Assembly (NCBI GenBank): GCA_050486265.1 | Contig: JBJHCY010000006.1 | Location: 124,001-188,000 of the forward strand | Direction of reading: 5' to 3' | Length of the DNA stretch: 64,000 nt | Source of the DNA: SLFH01 sp050486265 | Lineage (GTDB): Bacteria; Planctomycetota; Phycisphaerae; Phycisphaerales; UBA1924 | Part shown: positions 55,107-63,938 of the stretch, piece by piece | Numbering within the stretch: the first letter of the stretch is position 1 | Layout of the letters: each line of letters opens with the position of its first letter | The notes under the pieces: model-generated | The model's input: only the letters and a program-made list of their open reading frames with translations | The model's database searches: none | Told to the model about the DNA's origin: nothing | Position numbers and translations under genes: made by a program

Positions 55107-55910
55107 ATGAACCCCGACCTGTCGGAAATCCTGTCGGAGTGGCCCTACCAGCCCGGCCGCCTCAATGTCAGGCTCGTCAAGGGGAAGAATCAAGATCCAA
55201 AGATCCAGATAAGGCTCGACCTCGGTGTCCTTCAGATGGAGGTCGAAGGCCGCCCCGACGGGCACCAGCCCTTCGGTTACGGCTCGCTCCTGGAGTACTA
55301 CGAGGCCCGGGCCGACGGCGTCGAGCCCCCGCCCGACGACACCGACGCCGAAGAACCCTTCGCCCTCGACGAGCGCGATGTCCGCGCCCTCCGCGAAGAG
55401 GCCGCACAGTACTACCACCGCTACATGGCCCTGCTCGCCCTGGAGGACTACGAAGGCGTGGTCCGCGACGCGACGCGGAACCTGCGGGTGCTCGACTTCG
55501 TCCGAGAACACGCCACCAACGACGCCCTGATCCAGGAGCTCGAACCCTTCCGGCCCTACATCATGATGGTCCGGGCCCGGGCGATGGCCAGCCAGTCCCT
55601 GCGGGACAACGAGCCCAAGGCGGCGGTCGTCGCCATCGAGCAGGGGATCGAGGCCCTCCGCCAGCACTTCGACAAGACCGGCCACCCCGAGCTCTTCGAG
55701 CAGTCCAACGAGGTCGCCATGCTCCGCGACATGCGGGAATCCCTCCTGCCCAAGCTCCCCGTCAGCCAGCGGGCGGAGCTGCGCCAGCGGCTCAAGGCCG
55801 CCCTGGACCAAGAGAACTACGAGCTGGCCGCGATCCTCCGCGACGAGCTCAGAAACCTCGGCGAAGACCAGCCCGGCCCGCCCCCTAGGAAGGACGGGGG
55901 GCAGATCTGA
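55107..55910 (+). CDS. UvrB/UvrC motif-containing protein
   Basis: The protein has 267 residues; the ATG at 55107 or an in-frame GTG at 55098 both fit. A first domain (VRLVKGKNQDPKIQIRLDLGVLQM) contains beta strands; residues 95-210 are helical with tetratricopeptide-like spacing (AQYYHRYMALLALEDYEGVV). The C-terminal LRQRLKAALDQENYELAAILRDEL is the UVR motif that in UvrB/UvrC mediates their interaction, and in McsA and others mediates protein contact. It is not a nuclease; role unknown, perhaps an adaptor. Confidence 0.78.
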   Translation: MNPDLSEILSEWPYQPGRLNVRLVKGKNQDPKIQIRLDLGVLQMEVEGRPDGHQPFGYGSLLEYYEARADGVEPPPDDTDAEEPFALDERDVRALREEAAQYYHRYMALLALEDYEGVVRDATRNLRVLDFVREHATNDALIQELEPFRPYIMMVRARAMASQSLRDNEPKAAVVAIEQGIEALRQHFDKTGHPELFEQSNEVAMLRDMRESLLPKLPVSQRAELRQRLKAALDQENYELAAILRDELRNLGEDQPGPPPRKDGGQI

Positions 55911-56126
55911 GCCGTCGAGCCCGCCGCCAGGGGCCCTGAGGCCCACCCGGACGGGCCGAGAACAGAAATCCCGGGATTCTGCTGGCACCCGACGGAACCG
56001 GGGTTATCTTTTACGATCATGACGGCGGCCGAAGGCCCGGACGGGTTCGGTGCAACCGTCAGCGGCAACGCAACGCAGCGAGCGGGACGCCGCGTCCCCC
56101 TCCTCCCCCGCCTCGCTCACTGTTCT
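55911..56126. other. Intergenic stretch before a strong terminator
   Basis: The gap from the UVR-motif gene to pyrF is 473 bases in total. This first part is free of convincing genes; an open frame from an ATG at 56019 runs on into the inverted repeats and the pyrF region and has poor credentials. It ends at a strong terminator 217 bases from the UVR gene stop. A short transcript of its own is possible. The remaining part holds the inverted-repeat element. Confidence 0.4.
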
Positions 56127-56167
56127 CAGGCCGCCGGCTCTTCTGCAGTCGGCGGCCTGTTGTTTTT
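56127..56167 (+). terminator. Strong terminator, plus strand
   Basis: AGGCCGCCG (56128-56136) pairs perfectly with CGGCGGCCT (56150-56158), followed by TTGTTTTT. It lies 217 bases past the UVR-motif gene. Confidence 0.82.
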
Positions 56168-56201
56168 GGGATCAGCCGCCGACATTCGCCGTCTCACAGG
56201 A

Positions 56202-56238
56202 AGGACGCCGATCCCTGAGCCCAGCGAAGGGTCGGGTT
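56202..56238 (+). repeat. Dispersed 35-bp repeat, copy 1
   Basis: The repeat begins AGGACGCCGATCCCTGAGCC and ends GCGAAGGGTCGGGTT. Copy 2 lies inverted 85 bases away, and a third copy lies at 63868. With copy 2 it could form a 35-bp stem. Confidence 0.8.
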
Positions 56239-56323
56239 CTTCGTGCTTCCAATCTACGCCCGATCGGCGTTGCACTCGCACGAGCATTGCACCGGGTTCA
56301 TTGCAAATTCAGCGCGTGAACCG

Positions 56324-56358
56324 ACCCGACCCTTCGCTGCGCTCAGGGATCGGCGTCC
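56324..56358 (-). repeat. Dispersed 35-bp repeat, copy 2 (inverted)
   Basis: Read on the minus strand it matches copy 1 except for a single substitution (GAGCGCAGC for GAGCCCAGC). Together they bound a 157-base inverted-repeat element (56202-56358) upstream of the pyrF 3' end. There is no gene between them. Confidence 0.8.
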
Positions 56359-56383
56359 AGGGGTCGGAAGTCTGCTTTGGGTT

Positions 56384-57268
56384 TCAGATCCCGATCGCCG
56401 CGTTCACCTCGCTGCGCATCGAGATCGCCGCGTCGTTGATCGCGCTCTTCCAATCGTCGCCCGAAGCTTCCGGATAGATCACCGACCGGCTCGCGGTGAT
56501 CAGCACGCCGGTGGTCGACGGGCCGCTCTCGCCCGCTGCCTTGGCCGAGGGGCGGACCAGTGCGTGCAGATCCTCGGCCTTGCCGCCTTGGGCGCCGAAG
56601 CCCGGAACAAGGAAGACCTGGTCGGGCATGGCGACTCTGAGGGTCGCGGCGTCGGACGCCTTGGTCGCGCCGACCACCGCCCCCACGGCGCTGTTGCCGC
56701 AGACCCCGGTGTGGGCCCGCCCGAATTCGGCGAGTTCGCGGGCGACGAGTTCGGCGACGGTGCCGCCCCCTTCGAGCCTCGCCCCCTGGATCGCGTCGCC
56801 CTCGGGGTTGCTGGTGCGGACCAGGGCGAAGACCCCGAGCCCCGCGTCGAGGTAGGGCGAGAGCGTCCCCGCCCCGAGGTAGGCGTTGGCCGTCACAGCG
56901 TGGGCGCCGCTGGCGGCGATCCCCGCGGCGTAGTGCCCGGCCGTCAGCCCGATGTCGCCCCTTTTGGCGTCCAGCACCACGACGAGCCCCGCCTCGCGGG
57001 CCCGCTGGATCACCCGCCAGAGCACGCCGACCCCCTCGGGCCCGTAGCGCTCGAAGCAGGCGGACTGGGGCTTGACGACGCCGACAGCGCCGGCGATCGC
57101 GTCGATCACGCCGCAGCAGAAGACCTCGATCGCGTCGATCGGCGACCGCCCCTCGCGGACGCCGGCGGGCAGGCGATCGGCGACGGGGTCGAGCCCGACG
57201 CAGACGGGCGAGCCCGAGCGGTCGAGGGTCTCGGCGAGCAGGTCTGCGAACGCGGCGGCGCTGGTCAT
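56384..57268 (-). CDS. pyrF: Orotidine-5'-phosphate decarboxylase
   Basis: The protein has 294 residues, longer than the usual type-1 enzyme, in keeping with the type-2 PyrF family. Substrate-binding motifs: VCVGLDPVADRLP, GVVKPQSACFERYG, the catalytic LDAKRGDIGLTAGHYA and VPGFGAQGG. It converts OMP to UMP, the last step of pyrimidine synthesis. It is a single gene with AGGTG before its ATG; divergent from the DUF971 gene. Confidence 0.95.
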   Translation of the reverse strand: MTSAAAFADLLAETLDRSGSPVCVGLDPVADRLPAGVREGRSPIDAIEVFCCGVIDAIAGAVGVVKPQSACFERYGPEGVGVLWRVIQRAREAGLVVVLDAKRGDIGLTAGHYAAGIAASGAHAVTANAYLGAGTLSPYLDAGLGVFALVRTSNPEGDAIQGARLEGGGTVAELVARELAEFGRAHTGVCGNSAVGAVVGATKASDAATLRVAMPDQVFLVPGFGAQGGKAEDLHALVRPSAKAAGESGPSTTGVLITASRSVIYPEASGDDWKSAINDAAISMRSEVNAAIGI

Positions 57269-57372
57269 CGTGACACCTTGTTGCTTGACTGGGGTTCTCT
57301 GATCGGATCACCTGATCGGATGCTGGCCGTCCCCCTACACTCGCGCGAGCATAGCCCCCAAGGACGCCCCCG

Positions 57373-57735
57373 ATGGACCCCGACACCCCCGTGCATCTGG
57401 ATCTCAAGAAAGATCGGGGGCTCGCGATCCAGTGGGCCGACGGCACGGCCTCGTACTACTCGATCCGCTACCTCCGCCGGATGTCCCCCTCCGCCGACAT
57501 GCGCCAGCTCCGCGAAGAGATGCAGAAAAACCCGCTGACCGTGCTGCCCAGCAGTGCCGGCGGCGGGGGCGAGATGGTCGCCGAGTCGGCCGAACTCGTC
57601 GGCAACTACGCGATCCGCATCCGCTTCTCCGACGGGCACGACACGGGGATCTACTCCTGGAAGTACCTGCGCGAGATCGACCCGGAGCGTCAGAAGGAGC
57701 GTCCGGCAGACCCGCCGCCGGGCGCTTCGGCGTGA
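57373..57735 (+). CDS. DUF971-domain protein
   Basis: The protein has 120 residues. LAIQWADGTASYYSIRYLRRMSP and the late NYAIRIRFSDGHDTGIYSWKYLREID fit DUF971, the small beta domain found alone or at the start of gamma-butyrobetaine hydroxylases. Function unclear; in other bacteria stand-alone members are linked to Fe-S metabolism. Its stop TGA overlaps the recG GTG (GTGA), so the two are translated together. Confidence 0.85.
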   Translation: MDPDTPVHLDLKKDRGLAIQWADGTASYYSIRYLRRMSPSADMRQLREEMQKNPLTVLPSSAGGGGEMVAESAELVGNYAIRIRFSDGHDTGIYSWKYLREIDPERQKERPADPPPGASA

Positions 57736-59852
57736 GCGCCCAACCGGGCGAAGCGGCACGCGCCGCCGACGCGCCGCACCCGCTGCTCTCGGCGCCGCTG
57801 GTCGATCAGCCGGGCGTGGGGCCTAAAGCCGCGGGCGATCTCGCCTCGCTCGGGCTGACCCGCGTCTGGCACCTGCTCACGCACCTGCCGATGCGCTACG
57901 AGCGCCACGAGGCCGAAGCGCCCGTCGCCGAGCTCGAGCCCGACCGCATCGTCTCGGCCAGAGGCACCATCACCGCGACGCGCCTCGCCGGGCGGGGACG
58001 GAAGGCACGCTACGAAGCCGTGCTCATGGACGGCGACGGACGCCTCGACCTCGTCTGGTTCAACATGCCCTTCATGCGCGACAAGGTCCGCGTCGGCGAC
58101 CGCGTGCGCGTGCACGGCAAAACCAAGCAGCGCGGCCCGGGCCTCCAAATCGCCAACGCCAAAATCGAGCGCCTCGAAGGCGATGAAGCCCCGCCCAAGG
58201 ACGAACGCGTCCGCCCCGTCTACCCCGCCGGCGAGCGGATCACTACGGCCAGGATCGAAAAGATCGCACAGAGCGTGCTGCCCGGCGCGATCGAAGTCGT
58301 CGAGGACCACCTCCCAGACGACTTCCTGCGCGAGCGGAAGATGCCCGCGCTCGCCGAGGCCTACCGCCTCGTGCATTTCCCCGAAGACGAAGACGACGCC
58401 CCGCGCGGCAGACGGCGCCTCGCCTACGACGAACTCCTGCTCTTCCAACTCGGCGTGCAGCTCAAGCGGGCGCACCTGCGGACCGCCCTCCGCGCCCCGG
58501 CCCTGAAGCACTCTGAGGAAATCGACCGGCACATCCGCTCGCGCTTCGGGTTCGAGCTCACGCCCTCGCAGAACAAGGTGCTCGAAGAACTCGTCGCCGA
58601 CCTCACCCGGGAAATCCCGACCAACCGTCTCGTGCAGGGCGATGTCGGCTCGGGCAAAACGGTCGTCGCGCTCTACGCGATGCTGATGGCGGTCGCCGGC
58701 GGGCACCAGGCGGCGTTGATGGCGCCGACCGAGATCCTGGCCGAACAGCACGCCGCAGGCATCGGGCGGATGCTGGAGGGCTCGAAAGTCCGCGTCGGCC
58801 TGCTGACCGGGGCGAAATCGACATCGGAACGCACGGCGCTCCTGGAAGACCTGCGCGAAGGCCGCATCGACATCCTCATCGGCACGCACGCGCTGCTGAC
58901 CGACCGCGTCCGCTTTAAGTCGCTAGGCGTCGCGATCATCGACGAGCAGCACCGCTTCGGCGTCCACCAGCGCGCGATGCTCCGCGCGAAGGAAGACGAC
59001 GAGGGCTCGACCCCGCACATGGTCGTCATGACCGCCACACCGATCCCGCGGAGCCTGGCGCTCACGCTCTTCGGCGATCTGGATGTCTCGACGATCGACC
59101 GCAAGCCGCCGGGACGCACGGAGATCAAAACACGCCTCGTCACCCCCGAGCAGCGAGGGACCGTCTATCAGTACGCCCGCGAACGGCTCGACAGAGGCGA
59201 GCGTGCGTTCGTCGTCGCCCCGGCGATCGAGCAGGGCTCGACCGAGACCGCGGCCGTCGAACCACTCGCCAAAGAGCTCGCCGAGGGCCCCTGGCGGGAC
59301 ATCGAAATCGGCGTCCTGCACGGCCAGCTCCACCCGCGAGACCGCGAAGCGACGATGGAGAAGTTCCGCACCGGCGCGATCCAGGCCCTTGTGGCCACAA
59401 CCGTCATCGAGGTCGGCGTCGATGTGCCCGAGGCGACCATGATGCTCATCGAGAGCGCCGAACGCTTCGGCCTCGCCCAGCTCCACCAGCTCCGCGGACG
59501 CGTCGGGCGCGGGGACAAGCCGAGCCTCTGCGTGCTCATCGGCGCCCCCGCCACCGACGACGCCATCGCGAGGCTGCAGGCGGTCGCCTCGACCGGCAAC
59601 GGGTTCAAGCTGGCCGAAAAGGACTTCGAGATCCGGGGGCCGGGCGAGGTGTTCGGCTCGCGCCAGTCCGGGGCGGCGCCCTTCCGTGTGGCCGATCTTG
59701 TCAAGGACCTGGAACTCCTGACGATGGCCCGGCGCGACGCCGCAGACTGGATCCGACGCTCCCCCGCGCTCGACGCGCCGGGCGAGGCGCTGCTCCGCCG
59801 GCGGGTCGCCAAGGCCCACGGCGAGGCGTTGGGCCTCGCGGATGTCGGTTGA
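57732..59852 (+). CDS. recG: ATP-dependent DNA helicase RecG
   Basis: The protein has 706 residues, full length for the family (about 680-700). It starts at GTG 57732, which overlaps the previous stop. The wedge/OB part (about 60-170) is followed by the helicase core: Walker A GDVGSGKT, Walker B/DEQH (IIDEQHRFGVHQ), motif III TATPIPRSLALT, motif V/VI EVGVDVPEATMMLIE and QLRGRVGRG. It regresses stalled forks and processes branched DNA. The final DFEIRGPGEVFGSRQSG is typical RecG. Confidence 0.96.
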   Translation: MSAQPGEAARAADAPHPLLSAPLVDQPGVGPKAAGDLASLGLTRVWHLLTHLPMRYERHEAEAPVAELEPDRIVSARGTITATRLAGRGRKARYEAVLMDGDGRLDLVWFNMPFMRDKVRVGDRVRVHGKTKQRGPGLQIANAKIERLEGDEAPPKDERVRPVYPAGERITTARIEKIAQSVLPGAIEVVEDHLPDDFLRERKMPALAEAYRLVHFPEDEDDAPRGRRRLAYDELLLFQLGVQLKRAHLRTALRAPALKHSEEIDRHIRSRFGFELTPSQNKVLEELVADLTREIPTNRLVQGDVGSGKTVVALYAMLMAVAGGHQAALMAPTEILAEQHAAGIGRMLEGSKVRVGLLTGAKSTSERTALLEDLREGRIDILIGTHALLTDRVRFKSLGVAIIDEQHRFGVHQRAMLRAKEDDEGSTPHMVVMTATPIPRSLALTLFGDLDVSTIDRKPPGRTEIKTRLVTPEQRGTVYQYARERLDRGERAFVVAPAIEQGSTETAAVEPLAKELAEGPWRDIEIGVLHGQLHPRDREATMEKFRTGAIQALVATTVIEVGVDVPEATMMLIESAERFGLAQLHQLRGRVGRGDKPSLCVLIGAPATDDAIARLQAVASTGNGFKLAEKDFEIRGPGEVFGSRQSGAAPFRVADLVKDLELLTMARRDAADWIRRSPALDAPGEALLRRRVAKAHGEALGLADVG

Positions 59853-59928
59853 ACACCCAAAGAAACCCGGGTTTCTTCACAAACCGGCGCTTCCGATACC
59901 GAACACGATGCACTATCCTTGTCACCAG

Positions 59929-60393
59929 ATGACCGAATCCGGCGTCCAGGCAAGGCTCAAGATCGTGGTGGGCTCGCGCTCCATGCGCGAGATCGCCGAG
60001 ATCACCGGCGTGCACCAGGAGTCCGCCCGCCGGTACATGCGAGGCAGCACCCCCAGCCTCGGCTTCCTCGAAAAGCTCGCCTCGGCCCTCGGCGTCAACC
60101 TGCACTGGCTGGTCTCGGGCGAGGGGCCGATGTACGCCGCGGCCAGCGTCTCGCGCCTCGCCGGCGCCGGGCCCGAGGAACTCGGCCCGCTGGTGCAGCA
60201 ACTGCTCGCCCGCGTCGAAGCGCTTGAAAACATGGTCGACCGCCTGCAGGACCGCCTCGACGAGCACGACCGCCGCCTCGGCATGCCGACCCAAAGCCGG
60301 GAGCGCCTCGGGCTCGGGCGGGAGCACGCCTCACGCCAGGCGGGCCGGAGGCCGGACGAGCACCGCGGCCCCGGCGGTACGATCGACGCATGA
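59929..60393 (+). CDS. HTH-domain protein with C-terminal coiled coil
   Basis: The protein has 154 residues starting at MTESGVQARLKIV (59929); an upstream ATG at 59908 is possible. An HTH (SMREIAEITGVHQESARRYMRG, then LGFLEKLASALGVNLHWLVSG) resembles XRE/phage-repressor proteins. A coiled coil follows (LLARVEALENMVDRLQDRLDEHDRRL) and a basic tail. It overlaps polX by four bases (ATGA) and follows recG, so it is part of a DNA repair neighbourhood. It may be the local regulator. Confidence 0.7.
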   Translation: MTESGVQARLKIVVGSRSMREIAEITGVHQESARRYMRGSTPSLGFLEKLASALGVNLHWLVSGEGPMYAAASVSRLAGAGPEELGPLVQQLLARVEALENMVDRLQDRLDEHDRRLGMPTQSRERLGLGREHASRQAGRRPDEHRGPGGTIDA

Positions 60394-62186
60394 GCTTCAA
60401 CGCCGACCTCGCCCGCCGCCTCGAACAGATCGCGAGCCTTCTTGAACTGACCGGCGCCGACCGCTTCCGGGTCAACGCGTACGCCAAGGCCGCACGCGTC
60501 GTGGGCGACCAGCCCCGCGACCTCGCCGAACTCGCCTCCGACCCCGGCGCCTTGACCGAGATCGAGGGCGTCGGCAAGAAGATGGCCGAGAAGATCGCCG
60601 AGTTCCACGAGACCGGCGAGATCTCCGAACACAAGGAACTGAGCGAAGAAGTCCCCAAGGGGCTGCTCGACCTCCTTGAGATCCCGGGCCTCGGCCCCAA
60701 GACCGTCGCCCTGCTCTGGAAAGAGAAGAACATCACCGATCTGGCGGGCCTCGAAAAGAGCATCGAGGACGGCACCATCCTCGACCTGCCCCGCATGGGC
60801 AAGAAAACCGTCGAGAACATCAAGGCCGCGATCGCCTTCAGCAAGTCCAGCGGGCAGCGGCTGAACATCGGCGTCGCGATGCCCGTCGCCGAGGCGATCG
60901 TCGAACAGGTATTGAAGGTCAAGGGCGTCAAAAAGGCCGCGTTCGCCGGTTCATTGCGCCGGGGCAAGGAGACCATCGGCGACATCGACATCCTCGCCGT
61001 CGCCGACGATCCCGAAGCCGCCCATAAGGCGTTCACTTCCCTGCCCGGCGTGCTGCAGGTGCTCGCCAGCGGGAAGACCAAGAGCTCGGTGCGCCACACC
61101 CTCGAAGCCGACGCCGACCGCTGGGGCAAGCTCTCCGACGCCGCGCCGGCGGTGCAGGTCGACCTCCGCGTCGTGCCCGAAGCCTCGTGGGGCGCCGCGA
61201 TGCTCTACTTCACCGGCAGCAAAGAACACAATGTCCGCATGCGCGAACGCGCGATCAAACGCGGCATGACGCTGAACGAGTACGGCCTCTACAAGTCCGG
61301 CGACACCAAAGACAAAACGCCCCCTCAGGAACGGGGCGAAACACCCGTCGCTGGCGAGACCGAACAATCCGTCTTCAAGGCCCTCGATCTCGTGTATGTC
61401 GAGCCCGAGCTCCGTGAGAACCGGGGCGAGATGGACTTCAAGGAAGCCCCGAAGCTCGTCGCCGTCGACGACATCAAGGCCGAGCTCCACGCCCACACCA
61501 CCGAGTCCGACGGGAGCATGAGCCTCGACGAACTCATCCAGCAGGCGATCGACCGGGGCTACCACACCATCGCCGTCACGGACCACTCCAAGAGCGCCGT
61601 GCAGGCCAACGGCCTGAGCATCGAACGCCTCCGCAAGCAGCGCGACTCCATCGAAGAAGCACGCGAACGCTTCGGCAAGAAGATCACCGTCCTCGCCGGC
61701 AGCGAGGTCGACATCCTCGCCGACGGCTCGCTCGACTACCCCGATGATGTGCTCGAACGCCTCGACTTCGTCGTCGCCAGCCCGCACGCGGCCCTCTCGC
61801 AGGAGCCCACCGCCGCGACCAAACGCCTGATCAAGGCGATCGAGCACCCCGCGGTCCGCGTGCTCGGCCACCCCACCGGACGCCTGATCAATCGGCGCAA
61901 GGGGCTCGAACCGGCGATGGACGAGCTCTTCGCCGCCGCGAAGGAGCACAAGGTCGCCCTGGAGATCAACGCCCACTGGATGCGTCTGGACCTGCGCGAC
62001 ACGCATGTGCTCGCGGCCGTCGAGGCGGGCTGCCTGATCGCCATCAACACCGACGCCCACGCCCGGGCCGACTTCGACAACCTCCGCTACGGCGTCCTCA
62101 CCGCCCGGCGCGGACGCCTCGGCCCCGACCAGTGCGTCAATACATGGTCGAAGACAAAGCTCCAGAAGTGGGCGGCGGGCGGCTGA
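60390..62186 (+). CDS. polX: DNA polymerase/3'-5' exonuclease PolX
   Basis: The protein has 598 residues. N-terminal helix-hairpin-helix repeats (about 1-150), then the nucleotidyltransferase site GDIDILAV (catalytic Asp-x-Asp) and the C-terminal PHP domain with KAELHAHTTESDGSM, IAVTDHSKSAV and NTDAHARAD. Family-X polymerases fill short gaps in base excision repair; the PHP domain gives Mn-dependent 3'-5' exonuclease activity. It is co-translated with the HTH gene. The full PHP histidine set appears intact. Confidence 0.95.
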   Translation: MSFNADLARRLEQIASLLELTGADRFRVNAYAKAARVVGDQPRDLAELASDPGALTEIEGVGKKMAEKIAEFHETGEISEHKELSEEVPKGLLDLLEIPGLGPKTVALLWKEKNITDLAGLEKSIEDGTILDLPRMGKKTVENIKAAIAFSKSSGQRLNIGVAMPVAEAIVEQVLKVKGVKKAAFAGSLRRGKETIGDIDILAVADDPEAAHKAFTSLPGVLQVLASGKTKSSVRHTLEADADRWGKLSDAAPAVQVDLRVVPEASWGAAMLYFTGSKEHNVRMRERAIKRGMTLNEYGLYKSGDTKDKTPPQERGETPVAGETEQSVFKALDLVYVEPELRENRGEMDFKEAPKLVAVDDIKAELHAHTTESDGSMSLDELIQQAIDRGYHTIAVTDHSKSAVQANGLSIERLRKQRDSIEEARERFGKKITVLAGSEVDILADGSLDYPDDVLERLDFVVASPHAALSQEPTAATKRLIKAIEHPAVRVLGHPTGRLINRRKGLEPAMDELFAAAKEHKVALEINAHWMRLDLRDTHVLAAVEAGCLIAINTDAHARADFDNLRYGVLTARRGRLGPDQCVNTWSKTKLQKWAAGG

Positions 62187-62309
62187 GGCGGAGACAGACC
62201 GAACCCATGCCCGGCGTCTATCATCGCCCGCTGCGAGCGGTCAACCGGAGCCCCAACCAGAACAACCCGTGACAAGCCCGGCCCCGACGCCGGGACGGAG
62301 CTTCTGCGC

Positions 62310-63854
62310 ATGTTCGACAAACTCAACGACAGCCTCAACGGCGTCTTCCGCCGCCTCTCGGGCCAGAGCAAGATCAGCGAGGCCAATGTCCGCGAAACGA
62401 TGGACGAGGCCCGCACCGCGCTGCTCGAGGCCGATGTCCACTACGAGGTCGCCCAGGCCTTCTGCGACGCCGTGCTCGAAGACGCCCTGGGCCAGGAGGT
62501 CACCAAGAGCCTCAAGCCCGGGCAGGAGATGATCGGCATCGTCCACCGGCGGCTCGTTGAGTTCCTCGGGGGCGAGATCGAACTCGAAGGCGGCGCCGAG
62601 ATGCCCGCCATGGGCGCACCGTCCGACGCCCCCGCCATCATGCGCGTCAGCCCCGGACCCACCGTCGTCATGATGTGCGGGCTGCAGGGCTCGGGAAAGA
62701 CCACGACCTGCGGCAAGCTCGCCGGCTACCTCAAGAAACGCGGACGGAGCGTCATGCTCTGCGCCGCCGACCTGCAGCGACCCGCCGCCGTCGAGCAGCT
62801 CCAGACCGTCGCAAAGCAGGTGCAGGAAGAGCTCCCCGGCGGCGCGCAGGTGCACTGCTACGCCGAGCCGCAGCGTGTGGCCGAGTACGGCAAGGCCGTC
62901 GGCGTCGCGGTCGATGTCTGCCGCAACGCGCTGAAAGAGGCCCGGCGTCTCGGCGTCGATACGCTGATCCTCGACACCGCCGGGCGTCTGCACATCAACG
63001 ACGAACTGATGGACGAACTGCACAAAGTGCATCGCGCCCTCTCGCCCCACCACATCTTCCTCGTCGTCGACGCGATGACCGGGCAGGACGCCGTCAACTC
63101 CGCCAAGGCGTTCCACCAGCGCCTCGAGGTCGATGGGGTGATCCTCACCAAATTCGACTCCGACACCCGCGGCGGCGCGGCGCTCTCGGTCAAGCATGTC
63201 ACCGGCGCGACGATCAAGTTCGTCGGCGTCGGCGAGAAGCTCGACGCGCTGGAAGAGTTCCACGCCGACCGCATGGCCGGACGCATCCTCGGCATGGGCG
63301 ATGTCGTCAGCCTCGTCGAGAAGGCCCAGCAGGAAGTCACCGAGGAAGACGCCAAGAAGCTCGAAGCCAAGATGGCCAAGGGCGAGATGACGATGGACGA
63401 CTTCCTCAAGCAGCTCAAGACCCTGCGCCGGATGGGCCCGCTCAAGCAGCTCATGGGCCTCCTCCCCGGCGTCGGCGCCGCGCTCAAAGATGTCCACATC
63501 GAGGACAAGCAGCTCGACCGCGTCGAGGCGACCATCGGGTCCATGACCAAGGAAGAACGCACCCGCCCGAGCGTCATCAACAACCCGAGAAAGCGACGCA
63601 TCGCCCGGGGCAGCGGCACAAAGGAAACCGAGGTCGGCCAGCTCGTCAAACAGTTCGACACCATCAACAAGCTCACCAAGCAGATGGCCGCGATGAACGC
63701 CGGCGGCAAGACCAAAGCCGTGCAGGAACTCGCCAAAGGCGGCGGCATGGACGCCATGCTCCCCGGCGTCAAGGGTTTGCCGGGCATGCGGACCAAAGGC
63801 TCGACCAAGGGCGGCTCGAAAGGCCGCTTCAAGCAGCGGAAGAAGAAGCGGTAA
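62310..63854 (+). CDS. ffh: Signal recognition particle protein Ffh
   Basis: The protein has 514 residues, a little longer than E. coli Ffh (453). The N domain starts MFDKLNDSLNGVFRRLSG. The GTPase G domain has GLQGSGKTTTCGKL, DLQRPAAVEQL, DTAGRLH, DAMTGQDAVN and TKFDSDTRGG. The methionine-rich M domain (RMGPLKQLMGLLPGVG, then SGTKETEVGQLVKQF) binds SRP RNA and signal peptides. A Lys/Gly-rich tail (GGSKGRFKQRKKKR) ends it. No ffs RNA gene is visible next to it. Confidence 0.97.
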   Translation: MFDKLNDSLNGVFRRLSGQSKISEANVRETMDEARTALLEADVHYEVAQAFCDAVLEDALGQEVTKSLKPGQEMIGIVHRRLVEFLGGEIELEGGAEMPAMGAPSDAPAIMRVSPGPTVVMMCGLQGSGKTTTCGKLAGYLKKRGRSVMLCAADLQRPAAVEQLQTVAKQVQEELPGGAQVHCYAEPQRVAEYGKAVGVAVDVCRNALKEARRLGVDTLILDTAGRLHINDELMDELHKVHRALSPHHIFLVVDAMTGQDAVNSAKAFHQRLEVDGVILTKFDSDTRGGAALSVKHVTGATIKFVGVGEKLDALEEFHADRMAGRILGMGDVVSLVEKAQQEVTEEDAKKLEAKMAKGEMTMDDFLKQLKTLRRMGPLKQLMGLLPGVGAALKDVHIEDKQLDRVEATIGSMTKEERTRPSVINNPRKRRIARGSGTKETEVGQLVKQFDTINKLTKQMAAMNAGGKTKAVQELAKGGGMDAMLPGVKGLPGMRTKGSTKGGSKGRFKQRKKKR

Positions 63855-63867
63855 GCGACAAAGCCCC

Positions 63868-63903
63868 AGGACGCCGACCCCTGAGCGCAGCAAAGGGTCG
63901 GGT
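63868..63903 (+). repeat. Dispersed 35-bp repeat, copy 3
   Basis: The sequence AGGACGCCGACCCCTGAGCG then CAGCAAAGGGTCGGGT matches copies near 56.2 and 56.3 kb with two or three substitutions. It starts 13 bases after the ffh stop. Confidence 0.75.
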
Positions 63904-63938
63904 CAAATGGGCAATAGCTCTACAGGCAGGGCGACGCA

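Noticed and set aside
56019..56477. Open frame starting at an ATG after a T-rich stretch.
   Set aside because: It runs through the terminator and the inverted-repeat element and ends inside pyrF on the opposite strand; codon use is not gene-like.
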